Shown piece after piece: positions 1 to 9,200 of a stretch of DNA of 64,000 nt. The DNA comes from Planctomycetota bacterium. GTDB lineage: Bacteria > Planctomycetota > JAJSAM01 > JAJVHW01. The stretch spans positions 1-64,000 of the forward strand of contig JAIOPE010000151.1 in NCBI GenBank assembly GCA_021414065.1, in the 5' to 3' direction. A model generated the notes under the pieces. That model searched no databases, was not told the DNA's origin, and saw nothing but the letters and a program-made list of their open reading frames with translations. Every line of letters begins with the position of its first letter. Position 1 is the stretch's first letter. Both the position numbers and the translations under genes were made by a program.

Positions 1-10
1 AGCCACGCAA

Positions 11-324
11 GGGTCCCAACGCAGCGGTCGGCCCGCGGGCTTGCCCAGGCGCGGTCGCTCGTGCGTGATCCGGGCTCGCCCGGAGCATGCACGAGGGACC
101 GCGGGAGAACGGCGTGCAACGTAGGACCGCTTGCGATGCACGCCGATCCGAAGCACGTCCGAGCCACGACACACCGTCCTGGGCGAGATCCGTGGAGCTG
201 ACCGCAAGGCGGGACCCGCAGCGTCGGCTTCGTCATGCCAGGCGAGGGTCCCAACGCAGCGGTCGGCCAGTCGTCGAGGACGGGGCTCGCCCAGGCGCGG
301 ACCCACGTGCGTGATCCGGGCTCG
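11..324. repeat. diverged direct repeat, two copies 235 bp apart
   Basis: Three blocks recur in the same order. A 23-nt block at 11-33 is repeated exactly at 246-268. A 12-nt block (gcccaggcgcgg) at 43-54 recurs at 289-300. A 19-nt block at 60-78 recurs at 306-324. The spacers between the blocks differ in length and sequence, so this is an old tandem duplication or two copies of a dispersed element. I see no convincing gene in 1-434: the open frames there have no recognisable domain and look like GC-driven shadows. Confidence 0.7.
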
Positions 325-434
325 CGGCGCGGAGCGCGTCAAAGCGGCGCAAGGCCGCCGCGGCACCGTCGTGCGACGCGCCCCGCGCCTGTTGCGAACT
401 TGCCCGCGTTGGCGTCGCCCGGGAGCCTGCGCTC

Positions 435-881
435 GTGGATACCCTTCAGAACAACCGATCCGCGTCGCCCTTCGACTCCGCCTGGAACCTCTTCCGCGGC
501 ACGCTCCGCGGGCCGGTCGGCTGCCTCATCATGCTGCTCTGCCTGCCGTTCGCGCTCCTGGCGTTCCTGATCCTGATCGTCGTCGCGCTCTGGAAAGGCC
601 GACAGTTCAAGAAGGCGATCCAGGGGCAACTCGACGCCGAGCGCGCGACGTCGGACGCCGTTCCTTGCGCGCTCTACGTGCAGACGTTCGCCGCAGATCC
701 GTCATTCTCGCGCGAAGAGGCCACGCAGGCTGCGGTGCCGGCCGACGCTGGCAAGACGGCGACCGAGTTGCTCGACGACGCGCTGCGCCGCGGTTGGATC
801 GCCGAGCGTGGCGGCATGCTCGCCGTCACGGACAAGGGCCGGGAGCAGATCGCGTCCGTGCTCCGCGCCCGCGGTCTCTAA
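435..881 (+). CDS. small membrane protein with winged-helix-like C-terminus
   Basis: Unrecognised protein of 148 residues from a GTG start. A strongly hydrophobic stretch at about residues 27-52 is a single membrane segment, followed by a basic KGRQFKKA patch that would place the C-terminus in the cytoplasm. Residues 100-148 (TELLDDALRRGWI, then a beta-hairpin ending LAVTDKGREQI) look like the end of a winged helix. The two genes that follow on the opposite strand also end in a winged-helix-like fold, so the three may form a functional neighbourhood. The stop lies 15 bp from the convergent gene. No function can be assigned. Confidence 0.65.
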   Translation: MDTLQNNRSASPFDSAWNLFRGTLRGPVGCLIMLLCLPFALLAFLILIVVALWKGRQFKKAIQGQLDAERATSDAVPCALYVQTFAADPSFSREEATQAAVPADAGKTATELLDDALRRGWIAERGGMLAVTDKGREQIASVLRARGL

Positions 882-896
882 CGGCAGCTTCGTGAG

Positions 897-1475
897 TTAG
901 ACGTTCCCGACGAGACGCTTGACGTATGCGTTGCCCTTCTCCGTCATCGAGTACGTGCCCCTGCGCGAGCCCGAGGAGAAGAACTTCAACGAACGCTTCA
1001 TGATGCCGAGCGTGTTGGCGAGGCTGCGCGGCGGCGTGACGCCGACGAGGCTGAAGCAGGCGTTCAGGTTGTCGATCCCGAACTCCTCCTTGCCGCGGTA
1101 GTGGTTGAGGAAGTAGCCGAAGATCAGGATCGTCTCCTGGAGAGCGCCGCGGCCGTTGCGGCTCTTCGCGTTCTTGTAGAACGCCTCCAAGCTGACCGCA
1201 CCCGGGGCGGCCGGTGTGCTCTCCGTCGCCGGAGCGGCGGCCGGAGTCGAGGCGGCCGCTACGGTCGCCGCAGTCGCCGCAGTCGCGGCGGGGGCCGCCG
1301 GGGCCGGGGCCGCTGGGACCGCGGGGGCTTGCGCCGTGGCGGCTGCCGCCTGCTGCGCGGCGAACGAGACCTTGAAGTGATCCACTTGCGCGCTCACGAA
1401 ATCCGCGCGGCCTTCGAACTCGACCTCGAGGTCGATGCCCTTGAAGTAGAAGCGAGCGGGGGTCTGGTCGGACAT
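897..1475 (-). CDS. winged-helix-like protein with Ala/Pro linker, paralogue A
   Basis: Protein of 192 residues starting at MSDQTPARF; an AGGA-like element lies upstream of this ATG. It has three parts: an N-terminal beta-type domain of about 45 residues (FYFKGIDLEVEFEGRADFV), a long low-complexity Ala/Pro/Thr linker (about 48-100), and a C-terminal helical domain with a basic wing (LANTLGIMKRSLKFF, then RRGTYSMTEKGNAYVKRL). The gene just upstream on the same strand has the same three-part layout and matching motifs (QETILIFGYFL against QDQILVFAFFQ; RRGTYSMTEKG against RRGEYMMNTTG), so the two are tandem paralogues. A DNA- or protein-binding role is inferred from the fold only. Confidence 0.75.
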   Translation of the reverse strand: MSDQTPARFYFKGIDLEVEFEGRADFVSAQVDHFKVSFAAQQAAAATAQAPAVPAAPAPAAPAATAATAATVAAASTPAAAPATESTPAAPGAVSLEAFYKNAKSRNGRGALQETILIFGYFLNHYRGKEEFGIDNLNACFSLVGVTPPRSLANTLGIMKRSLKFFSSGSRRGTYSMTEKGNAYVKRLVGNV

Positions 1476-1541
1476 GGCGTTGGTTTCCTGGGGGCGACTC
1501 TGGTGCGACTCCACGGCGGCGGACGCGCGGGGCGACCGCGC

Positions 1542-2228
1542 TCAGATGTCCATGACGGCGCGAGCGGCGCGCTCGGCGTCGCTCATCTCTCGCGGAGCAG
1601 ACGTCGATCCCGCCGTGCCCTCGCCGCCGCGCTGGGCGGCCGGCGACTTTGACGGTGACGGGATGCCGAGCACCTCGCGGGCGCGGTCGATACCGGTGGT
1701 GTTCATCATGTATTCGCCGCGGCGCTCGGTGCCGAGGATCAGATTGTGGTCGCGCTTGAGCGTCCCGAGGATCTGCAACAGGCTCTTCGGCTCGGACTGG
1801 CCGATGGTCTCGAACCCGCGACGGATGTCCTCCGACGTGAAGATGTACTTCTTGAAGAGGCGCTGGAAGAACGCGAACACGAGGATCTGGTCCTGCATCG
1901 AGATGCGAGACGCGGCCGAAACGTGCTGGTCGTACCAGGTCTTCAGGTCGGTCGGCGCCACCGCCGCCGGTGCCGCTGGTGCCGCGGCTGCGGGTTGAGC
2001 TGCCGCGGGCTGCGCTGTCGGGGAGACCGCCGACTGCGTCGTTGGCCCCGGCGACGGCGCGGTCTGCGCTGCGGATCCGGAGCGAAGTGCCGGAGCGCCC
2101 GGCACACCTGCAATCCTGCTGACGAACGGCAGGAACTGCATCAGGTTGCGGCGCACGAACTCTTCCGAGCCGGAGAGCTCGAAACGGACGCTGCCAGCCT
2201 CGAAACGGAATGTCGTCTTGCTGTCCAT
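1542..2228 (-). CDS. winged-helix-like protein with Ala/Pro linker, paralogue B
   Basis: Protein of 228 residues starting at MDSKTTFRF, with a GAGAGG ribosome-binding element upstream. Residues 1-45 form a short beta-type domain (FRFEAGSVRFELSGSEEFV) matching that of the downstream paralogue. Residues 45-105 are an Ala/Pro/Gln linker. Residues 106-200 are a helical domain with winged-helix character (DQILVFAFFQRLFKKYI, LLQILGTLKRDHNLI, RRGEYMMNTTGIDRA). A charged tail follows. The stop lies 66 bp before paralogue A on the same strand, so they are probably co-transcribed. The longer open frame extending upstream of MDSK overlaps the divergent glycosyltransferase gene and lacks domain support, so I rejected it. 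Confidence 0.78.
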   Translation of the reverse strand: MDSKTTFRFEAGSVRFELSGSEEFVRRNLMQFLPFVSRIAGVPGAPALRSGSAAQTAPSPGPTTQSAVSPTAQPAAAQPAAAAPAAPAAVAPTDLKTWYDQHVSAASRISMQDQILVFAFFQRLFKKYIFTSEDIRRGFETIGQSEPKSLLQILGTLKRDHNLILGTERRGEYMMNTTGIDRAREVLGIPSPSKSPAAQRGGEGTAGSTSAPREMSDAERAARAVMDI

Positions 2229-2409
2229 GTTTGGCCTCTCGCGCGGGACGATTGGTCCTGACATTCCACTCGGTGGGGAGTCGGGCCGGGGCGCGGAAAC
2301 GGCAAGGTACCCTGGCTCCGCCCAGAGACAAGAGGAAGCACGGCCAAGCCGGGGACACAATGCACTCGCAGGCTCGCCGTCGGGCCCTCCCCAACAACGA
2401 AGCTGGTCC

Positions 2410-3165
2410 ATGACAGATTTCCGAAACGCCAGAATCGACCTATCCGTGGTGGTTCCCGTCTTCAACGAAGAGGGGTCCCTCCGCGAGCTCGTGGCGGAGC
2501 TCGAACCCGTGGCGCGCTCGATCACGAGCGAGTACGAACTCGTGTTCGTGAACGACGGCTCGACCGACGCAAGCGCTCGCATTCTCGACGAGATCGCCCA
2601 CGACAACCCGCGGATCGTGGTGTTCCGGCTGGACCGCAACCACGGTCTCTCGTCGGCGCTGCACGCCGGATTCCTCCGCGCGCGCGGGACGCTCATCGGC
2701 ACGCTCGACGCCGACCTGCAGAACGACCCGGCCGACCTGCCGCGGCTCGTCCAGGCGATCCACGAGGGCGCGGACATGGCGTGCGGCTGGCGCCGCGACC
2801 GGAAGGACCCGTTCGTCAAGCGCGCGTCGTCGAAGATCGCGAACTGGTGGCGCAACCGGCGCACGGACTCGGCGATCCACGACGTCACCTGTCCGATGAA
2901 GGTGATGAAGCGCGAGGTGCGCGACGTCTTCTATCCGTTCCACGGGCTGCACCGATTTCTGCCGACACTCGCGCAGATGGCCGGCCACCGCGTCGTCGAG
3001 ATCCCTGTCAATCACCGGGCGCGGAAGCACGGCACGTCGAAGTACGGCGTCTGGAACCGCGTGTTCCGCGGCATCCGCGACGTCCGCGCGATCCAGTGGA
3101 TGCAGGACCGGCGCATGACGTATCGCGTGGACCGCGTGGTGGCGCCCGCGGAGCCGCGCCGCTGA
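2410..3165 (+). CDS. family 2 glycosyltransferase (DPM1/GtrB-like)
   Basis: Protein of 251 residues with a GT-A fold like enzymes that transfer sugars to polyprenyl phosphate. It opens with the usual strand and loop (SVVVPVFNEEGSL, residues 12-24). It has the NDGSTD nucleotide-sugar motif at 48-53 and the metal-binding DAD at 100-102 followed by LQNDP. Later come the ITCPMK-like segment (DVTCPMKVMKREV) and the conserved basic HRARKHGTSKYG loop, typical of dolichol/undecaprenyl-phosphate sugar transferases. The C-terminal membrane helices of GtrB are absent, so it is a short soluble or peripheral form. The next gene, a multi-spanning GT87-type protein, begins at its stop codon, suggesting lipid-linked sugar made here is used by a membrane transferase. 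Confidence 0.88.
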   Translation: MTDFRNARIDLSVVVPVFNEEGSLRELVAELEPVARSITSEYELVFVNDGSTDASARILDEIAHDNPRIVVFRLDRNHGLSSALHAGFLRARGTLIGTLDADLQNDPADLPRLVQAIHEGADMACGWRRDRKDPFVKRASSKIANWWRNRRTDSAIHDVTCPMKVMKREVRDVFYPFHGLHRFLPTLAQMAGHRVVEIPVNHRARKHGTSKYGVWNRVFRGIRDVRAIQWMQDRRMTYRVDRVVAPAEPRR

Positions 3166-4538
3166 GCGTTCCGGCGGATGCGGGCGCACGCCGCGCTGCC
3201 GGCGGACGGACCAGCCCGCTCGTCCGCCTGCTCCTTCTCGTCGCACTGCTCGCGATCGTGGGCGGACTGCGCGCGGCGTTCTCGAAGAACGTCGGCGGCG
3301 ACTTCCTCCGATACCACCGTGCGGGGCGTCTCGTCGCGACCGGCAATGCGGACCACCTCTACGACGTCACCTGGCTGCGCGAGCAGCGTGTCTACCGCGA
3401 GGAGCGCGAGGCGAGCCGGGCGGCGGTGGAGGCGAGCGGATCCACCGAGAAGCCGGAGCGCTACTTCGAAGAGGAGTTCAAGTACCTCCCCGCGACGGCT
3501 GTGCTGCTCGCGCCCGTCGGCGCGTTGCACCCTCGCACCGGGTGGATCGTGTGGGGCGCCTGGAACGGCGCGCTCATCGCCATCGCGTTCGCGGCGGCGT
3601 GGTCCTTCGCGGCGCGCGGCGCATCGTGGCGATGGGCGTTGATCCCGCTGGTACTGCTGCTGCGAGCCGCGAACGACAACGCGAACCTGGGCCAACTCAA
3701 TCCGTCGGCGATCGCGCCGGCGATGGTCGCGCTGTGGGCGCTCGACCGTGGACGCGATCGGACCGCGGGGGCGCTCGCAGGCATCGGTGCGGTGGTGAAG
3801 TTCCTCCCCGTCCTGCTGGCGGTGTTCTTCCTGCTGAAGCGTCGGTTCGTCGCGGCTGCGATGACGATCGCAGTGTTCGCCGGCGTCGCGTGGGTGCTCC
3901 CGGCGACGGTGCTCGGCCACGAGCGCACGGCCACTCTCACCGCCGAGTACCGCGGACTCCGCGAGCGCGTCTACACCGAGGCCGCGCCGCCGGACGTTCC
4001 GGGCCATTCCGTGAAGTCGTTCGTCTATCGCGTGTTCGGCGGCACGCACTACCAGACCGGCAGCGGCGCGAAGCGCATCGACTGGGACATCAGCGTGACG
4101 CATGCGGACCCGGAGACGTTGCGGTTCGCGGTGTACGCAGTGATCGCGTTGCTGTTCGCCGTCGTCGCGTGGGCCGCGTGGGGCGTGCTGCGATCCGGCA
4201 CCGACGTGCGCGGTCCGCCCGAGGCCGGCCTGTTCGTGTGCTTCATGCTCCTCGCGTCGCCCGAGGCGCGTTCGCCGCACTTCCTCTACCTGGCACTTCC
4301 CGCGATGGCGCTCACGTCGCTGCTCGTCCGCGCGTGGCGCGAGTCGTGGCCGCGCCGCCACGCCGCCGCCGCGCTCGCGGCCGTCGCCGCCCTGCTCGTC
4401 AACACCGACTCGGAGTCGATCTTCGGCCGCGAGCTCGCCAACCGCATGTCCGCCTGGTGCGGCCTGGGATGGGCGACGCTGCTGGTGTTCGCGTCGCTCG
4501 TGGTGCTCCTCCGCGACGCGCGACGACGCGCCGGGTGA
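3162..4538 (+). CDS. GT87/DUF2029-type multi-spanning mannosyltransferase-like protein
   Basis: Polytopic membrane protein of about 450 residues with roughly nine hydrophobic segments. The first is LVRLLLLVALLAIVGG. It resembles the GT87/DUF2029 family, which transfers mannose from polyprenyl-phosphate mannose at the membrane outer face. Supporting segments are the GGDFLRYHRAG loop after the first helix, a charged YFEEEFKYLP stretch, and an NLGQLNP motif resembling the family QxN motif before a later helix. The start is uncertain. No ATG fits. In-frame GTGs lie at 3096 (overlapping the upstream gene by 70 bp) and 3258 (which loses the first helix). I give 3162, a CTG overlapping the previous stop, as an approximate boundary. 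Operon with the upstream GT2 gene. Confidence 0.75.
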   Translation: MSVPADAGARRAAGGRTSPLVRLLLLVALLAIVGGLRAAFSKNVGGDFLRYHRAGRLVATGNADHLYDVTWLREQRVYREEREASRAAVEASGSTEKPERYFEEEFKYLPATAVLLAPVGALHPRTGWIVWGAWNGALIAIAFAAAWSFAARGASWRWALIPLVLLLRAANDNANLGQLNPSAIAPAMVALWALDRGRDRTAGALAGIGAVVKFLPVLLAVFFLLKRRFVAAAMTIAVFAGVAWVLPATVLGHERTATLTAEYRGLRERVYTEAAPPDVPGHSVKSFVYRVFGGTHYQTGSGAKRIDWDISVTHADPETLRFAVYAVIALLFAVVAWAAWGVLRSGTDVRGPPEAGLFVCFMLLASPEARSPHFLYLALPAMALTSLLVRAWRESWPRRHAAAALAAVAALLVNTDSESIFGRELANRMSAWCGLGWATLLVFASLVVLLRDARRRAG

Positions 4539-4951
4539 CGACGCGAGGGGATGGACTGCATGCGCTCCGCAGTTTCGCGCCACGGCGCGGGACGGCGGAG
4601 CGGCCGGACCTGACTCGGGACCGCTCGCTCCACTAGGACGACGTGCGGGCCCGTTCCCGCGAGGACCAGATCGAGGAGATCCGCGCCCTTGCGAGCCGGG
4701 CCGCAGTCTGAGAGACATGGCTGTCCGGATCACGGTTCGTACGCGCGATTCCGGCGCCCCTTCGGGGCGAACGAGGTCGGTCGCCTGTCGCGTCCGCAGG
4801 CAGCCGGTCCACGGTTGACTCGGACGGCGATGAGTTTGGGAGAAGGTGGTCGTAGCACCCGTTGAACGTGGTAACGACGGGCACTTGTTACCTAGTTCCT
4901 GCCTGTTGTTCCCACGTTCCGTGCCCTATCCTCGGCGCCGTGAAGTCACTC
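4539..4951. other. 413-bp gene-poor region with short ORF remnant and potential RNA structure
   Basis: No convincing gene lies between the convergent genes ending at 4538 and 4952. Three things are visible. A 22-codon frame at 4643-4711 (GTG to TGA) encodes a clearly amphipathic, charged helix (RSREDQIEEIRALASRAA) and may be the tail of a lost gene. A compact hairpin (cgcccc-ttc-ggggcg) lies at 4755-4769. A more complex set of inverted repeats lies at 4864-4919: an 8-bp pair at 4864-4871/4912-4919 and a 6-bp pair at 4870-4875/4887-4892. These could act as a bidirectional terminator, but there is no T-tract. Confidence 0.4.
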
Positions 4952-5605
4952 TCACTCCATCGTTGCGAGGAACGACTGGGCCTCGCGGATCGAGGACTCG
5001 AGGCTGGTCTGGAGTTCGCCGACGGAGCGTTCGATTCCGACCATCGACTGCGCGAGGGAGCCGATGGCGGCGGCGTTCAGGTTGTGCTTCAGGAAGAGGA
5101 CGTGGTCGTTCAGGAGCGAGAGGGCGGGCTGCATGCGCGCGCGGGACTCGAGCATCGAGGCGTGGGCGCGCTCGTAGCGGGCGCGGGTCTCGTCGAGCTT
5201 GCGGCGGCTCGACGACTTCAGGTCGGGCGACTGCATCTGGCCGATCTCGCCCTCCCACTCGCGGAAGAGGTCGGCGGCGACGGTCTCGATGTCCTTCGTC
5301 CGCACGTCGATCTGCGACGCGCTCGACTGCGCGTCGTCGTACGAGCCCTTCAGCTTCTGGTACTCGGCTTCGAGGTTGCCGCCCTGGAAGCCGTTGAGGG
5401 CCTTCACGCGATCGAGCGCCGTGGTGAAGGTCTCGCCGGCGTCCTTCTGGTCGCCGACCATCCCCTTGAGCTCGGACCGGAGCAGGTCGCGCTTCTCGCG
5501 GCCGAACATCTCCCACGCGGAGTAGTACGTCGAGCGGCAGCCCGCGAGCGGGGCGGCGACGCCGAGGGCGAGGACGGCGACGAGGGCGAAGCGTGCAGCG
5601 CGCAT
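4952..5605 (-). CDS. DUF2959 family lipoprotein
   Basis: Protein of 217 residues with a lipoprotein signal peptide ending in LAGC (acylated Cys23). The mature part begins STYYSAWEMFGREKRDLL, the hallmark opening of DUF2959 proteins, and continues as a long alpha-helical, probably coiled-coil protein. A GGAGG ribosome-binding site precedes the ATG. The family is of unknown function and is expected in the periplasm, anchored to a membrane. Length agrees with the family. Confidence 0.85.
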   Translation of the reverse strand: MRAARFALVAVLALGVAAPLAGCRSTYYSAWEMFGREKRDLLRSELKGMVGDQKDAGETFTTALDRVKALNGFQGGNLEAEYQKLKGSYDDAQSSASQIDVRTKDIETVAADLFREWEGEIGQMQSPDLKSSSRRKLDETRARYERAHASMLESRARMQPALSLLNDHVLFLKHNLNAAAIGSLAQSMVGIERSVGELQTSLESSIREAQSFLATME

Positions 5606-5696
5606 GGGAACCTCCGGCCGCTCAGGTTCGCCGCCGGGGGACCGCCGCGGAAGATCGGCCGAGCCGCCGGCGCCGCGGTTGAAGTCGGCGGATGTG

Positions 5697-5702
5697 TAGA
5701 CT
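5697..5702 (+). promoter_or_regulatory. -10-like element TAGACT, 6 nt before start codon
   Basis: TAGACT lies exactly 6 nt before the ATG at 5709, the spacing expected when transcription starts at or next to the start codon. No Shine-Dalgarno sequence is visible. Similar hexamers at the same spacing precede several other genes in this window. Confidence 0.45.
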
Positions 5703-5708
5703 CAGTCG

Positions 5709-6224
5709 ATGCACGCCCTTCGGATCGTCGTCCTGTGCGTGGCCGCGGCGGTCGTGTTCGGCATCGTGCACGACATGTTCACGGCGCACGTGTGTGTGGA
5801 GTACTTCACGATCGGTCATCCGCGCGTGATCGATTCGGAGAGCCCGATTCTGCTCGCGCTCGTGTGGGGTGTGATCGCCACGTGGTGGGTGGGGCTGCCT
5901 CTCGGAGTTCTCCTCGCGGCGGCCGCTCGCATCGGCTCGCGACCGACGCTTGGCGCGCGCGAACTGGTCCGGCCGATCGTCGCGCTGCTCGGCGTCATGG
6001 CCGCCTGCTCGCTCCTGGCGGGAGTGGTGGGTTACGTGCTCGCGGCGAACGGCGGCGTCTGGCTGGTGGGCTCTCTCGCTGAACGTGTGCCGAAGGACCG
6101 CCATCAGGTGTTCCTCGCCGACCTGTGGGCTCACAACGCGAGTTACCTCGCTGGGGCGCTCGGTGGCGTTGTCCTCGCGGCTCGCACCTGGATCGTCCGC
6201 GGCAGGAGCACTCCGAGCGGCTGA
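5709..6224 (+). CDS. conserved four-helix membrane protein
   Basis: Protein of 171 residues with four predicted membrane helices (about 4-22, 47-71, 88-112, 138-158). The loop after helix 1 carries HDMFTAHVCVEYFTIGHPRV, a motif I recall from uncharacterised bacterial membrane proteins; the two His and one Cys in it could bind metal, but that is inference. The gene sits alone between a lipoprotein gene on one side and the end of the copper efflux operon on the other, and ends 12 bp from the stop of cusA. Function unknown. Confidence 0.75.
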   Translation: MHALRIVVLCVAAAVVFGIVHDMFTAHVCVEYFTIGHPRVIDSESPILLALVWGVIATWWVGLPLGVLLAAAARIGSRPTLGARELVRPIVALLGVMAACSLLAGVVGYVLAANGGVWLVGSLAERVPKDRHQVFLADLWAHNASYLAGALGGVVLAARTWIVRGRSTPSG

Positions 6225-6236
6225 ATAGAGGACGTG

Positions 6237-9200
6237 CTACGTCTTCGCTTTCCCGTGCAGTCGGCGCCAGCGCCCGCGCTCGACGCGGTAGAAGAGGACG
6301 GGCAGGAAGACGTCGATCACCTCGTCGGCCATGAGGATGCCGCCGAGCACGGGTGCGGCCATCGGGCGGATGACTTCCGCGCCGACGCCGTGGGCCCAGA
6401 GCATCGGAGCGAGACCGAGGATCGTGGTGCCTTCGGTGAGGAGCTTCGGGCGCATGCGGCGGACGGCGCCGTTCGTGATGATGTGCCGCAGTTCCTCCTC
6501 GCTCTGGATGTTCGCGAGTCCGCCCGCCCGCTCGATCGCTTCGCGCAAGTAGACGAGCATCACGATGCCGGTCTCCGTCGCCATGCCGAAGCACGCGATG
6601 TAACCGACCCACACGGCCACGCTGAAATCGAAGCCGAACAGCCACTGGAAGATCACGCCGCCCGCGAGCGCGCCGGGGACGGCCGTCATCATGAGCATCG
6701 CGTGCGCGAGGTCGTGATACGTGAGGTAGAGCAGGAGGAAGATGAGCACGATCACGGCGGGGAAGACGAGCGACAGCGTCTGCCGTGCGCGCACCTGGTG
6801 CTCGAACTGCCCGCTCCACTCGAGGTGCATGCCCTCGGGAAGGCGGACCTTCTCGTCGATCGTGCGTCGTGCCTCTTCGACGAAGCCCACGATGTCGCGG
6901 CCGCGCACGTTCAACTGCACGTAGTTGCGCAGCATCCCATTCTCGCTCTTGATCATCGCGGGGCCCTCGACGACGCGGACGTCCGCGACGTCGCCGAGCG
7001 GCACCTGCACCGGCGGGGTCCACGCGGCGGCGCCGGCGGTGCTCTGCGCCGTGGCGACTGCGGCCGGGGTCGGTGACGCGCCTGCCGCGCCCATCCCGCC
7101 GCCACCCATGCCCCCGCCGCCGCCCCCGGAAGCCGCCATCGACGGCGCTCCGGGCGACGCCGGCATCGAGTCGCCGCCGCCCATGCCGGCGGGCGCGGCA
7201 ACGAGGATGCGTCGGATCGACTCTTCGTCAACGCGCGCGCTGCGCGAGTAGCGAAGACGCACCGGGTACCGCTCGCGCCCTTCGACGGTCTGCGTGATGG
7301 GGCGGCCGCCGACGGCGACCTCGACCACGTCCATCACGTCGCCCACGTTGATGCCGTACCTGGCTGCGCGCGCGCGATCGATCTCGACCTCGACGTATCC
7401 CTTGCCGACGCTCTGGTCCGGGAACACGTCCACCGCGCCGCGGATGTCGCGCAGCACACCGGCGATCTCCTCCGACTTCGCCTGGATCGTCGGCAGGTCG
7501 CGTCCGAAGACCTTCACGCCGATCATCGTGCGCACGCCGGTCGAGAGCATGTCGATGCGATTGATGATCGGCTGCGTCCAGATGTTCGCCCACCCGGGCA
7601 CGCGCAGCGTGGTGTCGAGTTCCTGGAGCAACTCGGGCTTCGACTTCTCGTGCAGATACGGCCTCCAGCCGCGCGACAGGTCGCGAGCGACCTCCGCAAC
7701 CTCGCCCTCCTTCGCATCGCGGGTGAGCACGCCGCGTGTCTTCGCGGCGGTGAGCGCCGCCTCGACGGCGGCCGCGGTGAACGCGCCTGGGCCGATGTCC
7801 TCGAGTTCCCAGCGAACGCTCTCCGCCTGGTCGTCCCATGCCCTTTCGTGCGCGGACTTGAGCCCCGCCCGAACGCGCTCGAACACGTCGGCCGCGGGCC
7901 CCGTGAAGGTGGCTGCGATGGAGGCCAGCGACTCACCGAGCGGGCTCCTCGTCTCGACGAGCAGGTCGGCGCGCGCGTGCGCCACGCCGGATGCAACGAA
8001 CGCGTCGGCGGCACGCCGCACCAACAACTGCACGTCGGCTCCGAGCGGCTCGGCGACCAGCAGGCGGCCGAAGTCCGGCTCCAGTCGCGCGGCGACGGCG
8101 CTGATGTCTGCGTCGGTGGCCGGGCGCGCGAGCCGGTCCTCCTTCGCGAGGAACTCGGCCGTCGCACGGACGCCCGCCGCGACGAGCGCCTTCGCGATGG
8201 CCGGTTCGGCCTCTGCCTGGCGCGTCCGCGTGAGGTCGCGCATGCGCCGGTCGAACTGCTCCGACGCGAACATCGCGGCGTCGTTCGCGAGGGCGTCGCG
8301 CTCGGTGCCCACGGGAGCGCGGACCAGACCGCGATCCGCGAGCGAGCCGACGGCCGCCGCCGCCTGGGCCGCCGCGTCGCTGAATCGCAGGTGCCGCCGC
8401 GGCCACTGTGCGCGCGGACGCAGGTTGACGATCGTCTCGACCATGTCGAGCGGGCTCGGATCGGTCGGCGTGTCCGCGCGGCCCGACTTCCCCACGACCG
8501 ACTCGACCTCGGGGAAGCTGCGCAGCACGGCGTCGCGCGCGCGCAGGTCGTCGGTCACCTGCGTGACGGACGCGCGCGGCACGGTGACGGGCATGTCGAG
8601 GATCGAGCCCTCGTCGAGCGGCGGCATGAACTCGCGGCCGAGCTTGCCGGAGAGGACCCACCCGGTGCCGAGGATCATCGCGAACACCACGATCACGAGG
8701 CGGTGCCGCTCCATCAGCCACTCGAGCACCGGGCGATAGATGACGACCACCGACCGGACGAGCCACGACTCCTCTTCGGCGCGCATCCGGCCCTTCAGCA
8801 CGACGGGCAGGATGGCCGGGAGCAACGTGATCGTCAGGATGCCGACGGACACGAGCGCGAACGTCTTCGTCCACGCGAGCGGGTGGAACATCTTCCCCTC
8901 GATCCCGCCCAGCGCGAACACGGGCAGGAACGAGATCACCATGATGAGGATCGCGAAGAACACGGGCCGGCCGACGTCCTGGCACGGCTTCACGAGCAAC
9001 TCGCGGATGTCGCCCCGCACGGGTTCGTCGCCGAACTTCTCGCGCAGGTGGTGCATGGCGTTGTCGGTGAGGACGATCGCCTGGTCCACGAGCACGCCGA
9101 TCGAGATCGCGATGCCGGAGAGCGACATGATGTTGCTCGGCACGCCGAGGTGGTGCATCAGGATGAAGGCGCCGAGGACCGCGAGCGGGAGCGTGATGCA

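Noticed and set aside
131-895. 254-residue open frame on the plus strand over the direct repeat and the small membrane protein gene
   Set aside because: Arg/Pro/Ala-rich chain without hydrophobic core or motif; the 435-881 frame in the same DNA has a membrane helix and a structured end.
826-2397. 523-residue open frame on the minus strand
   Set aside because: It runs across the two winged-helix genes in another frame, is Arg/Pro-rich without any domain and has the composition of a GC-driven shadow.
3012-4733. 573-residue minus-strand frame opposite the GT87-like gene
   Set aside because: Low-complexity Arg/His/Gln-rich antisense translation of a membrane protein gene; no motif.
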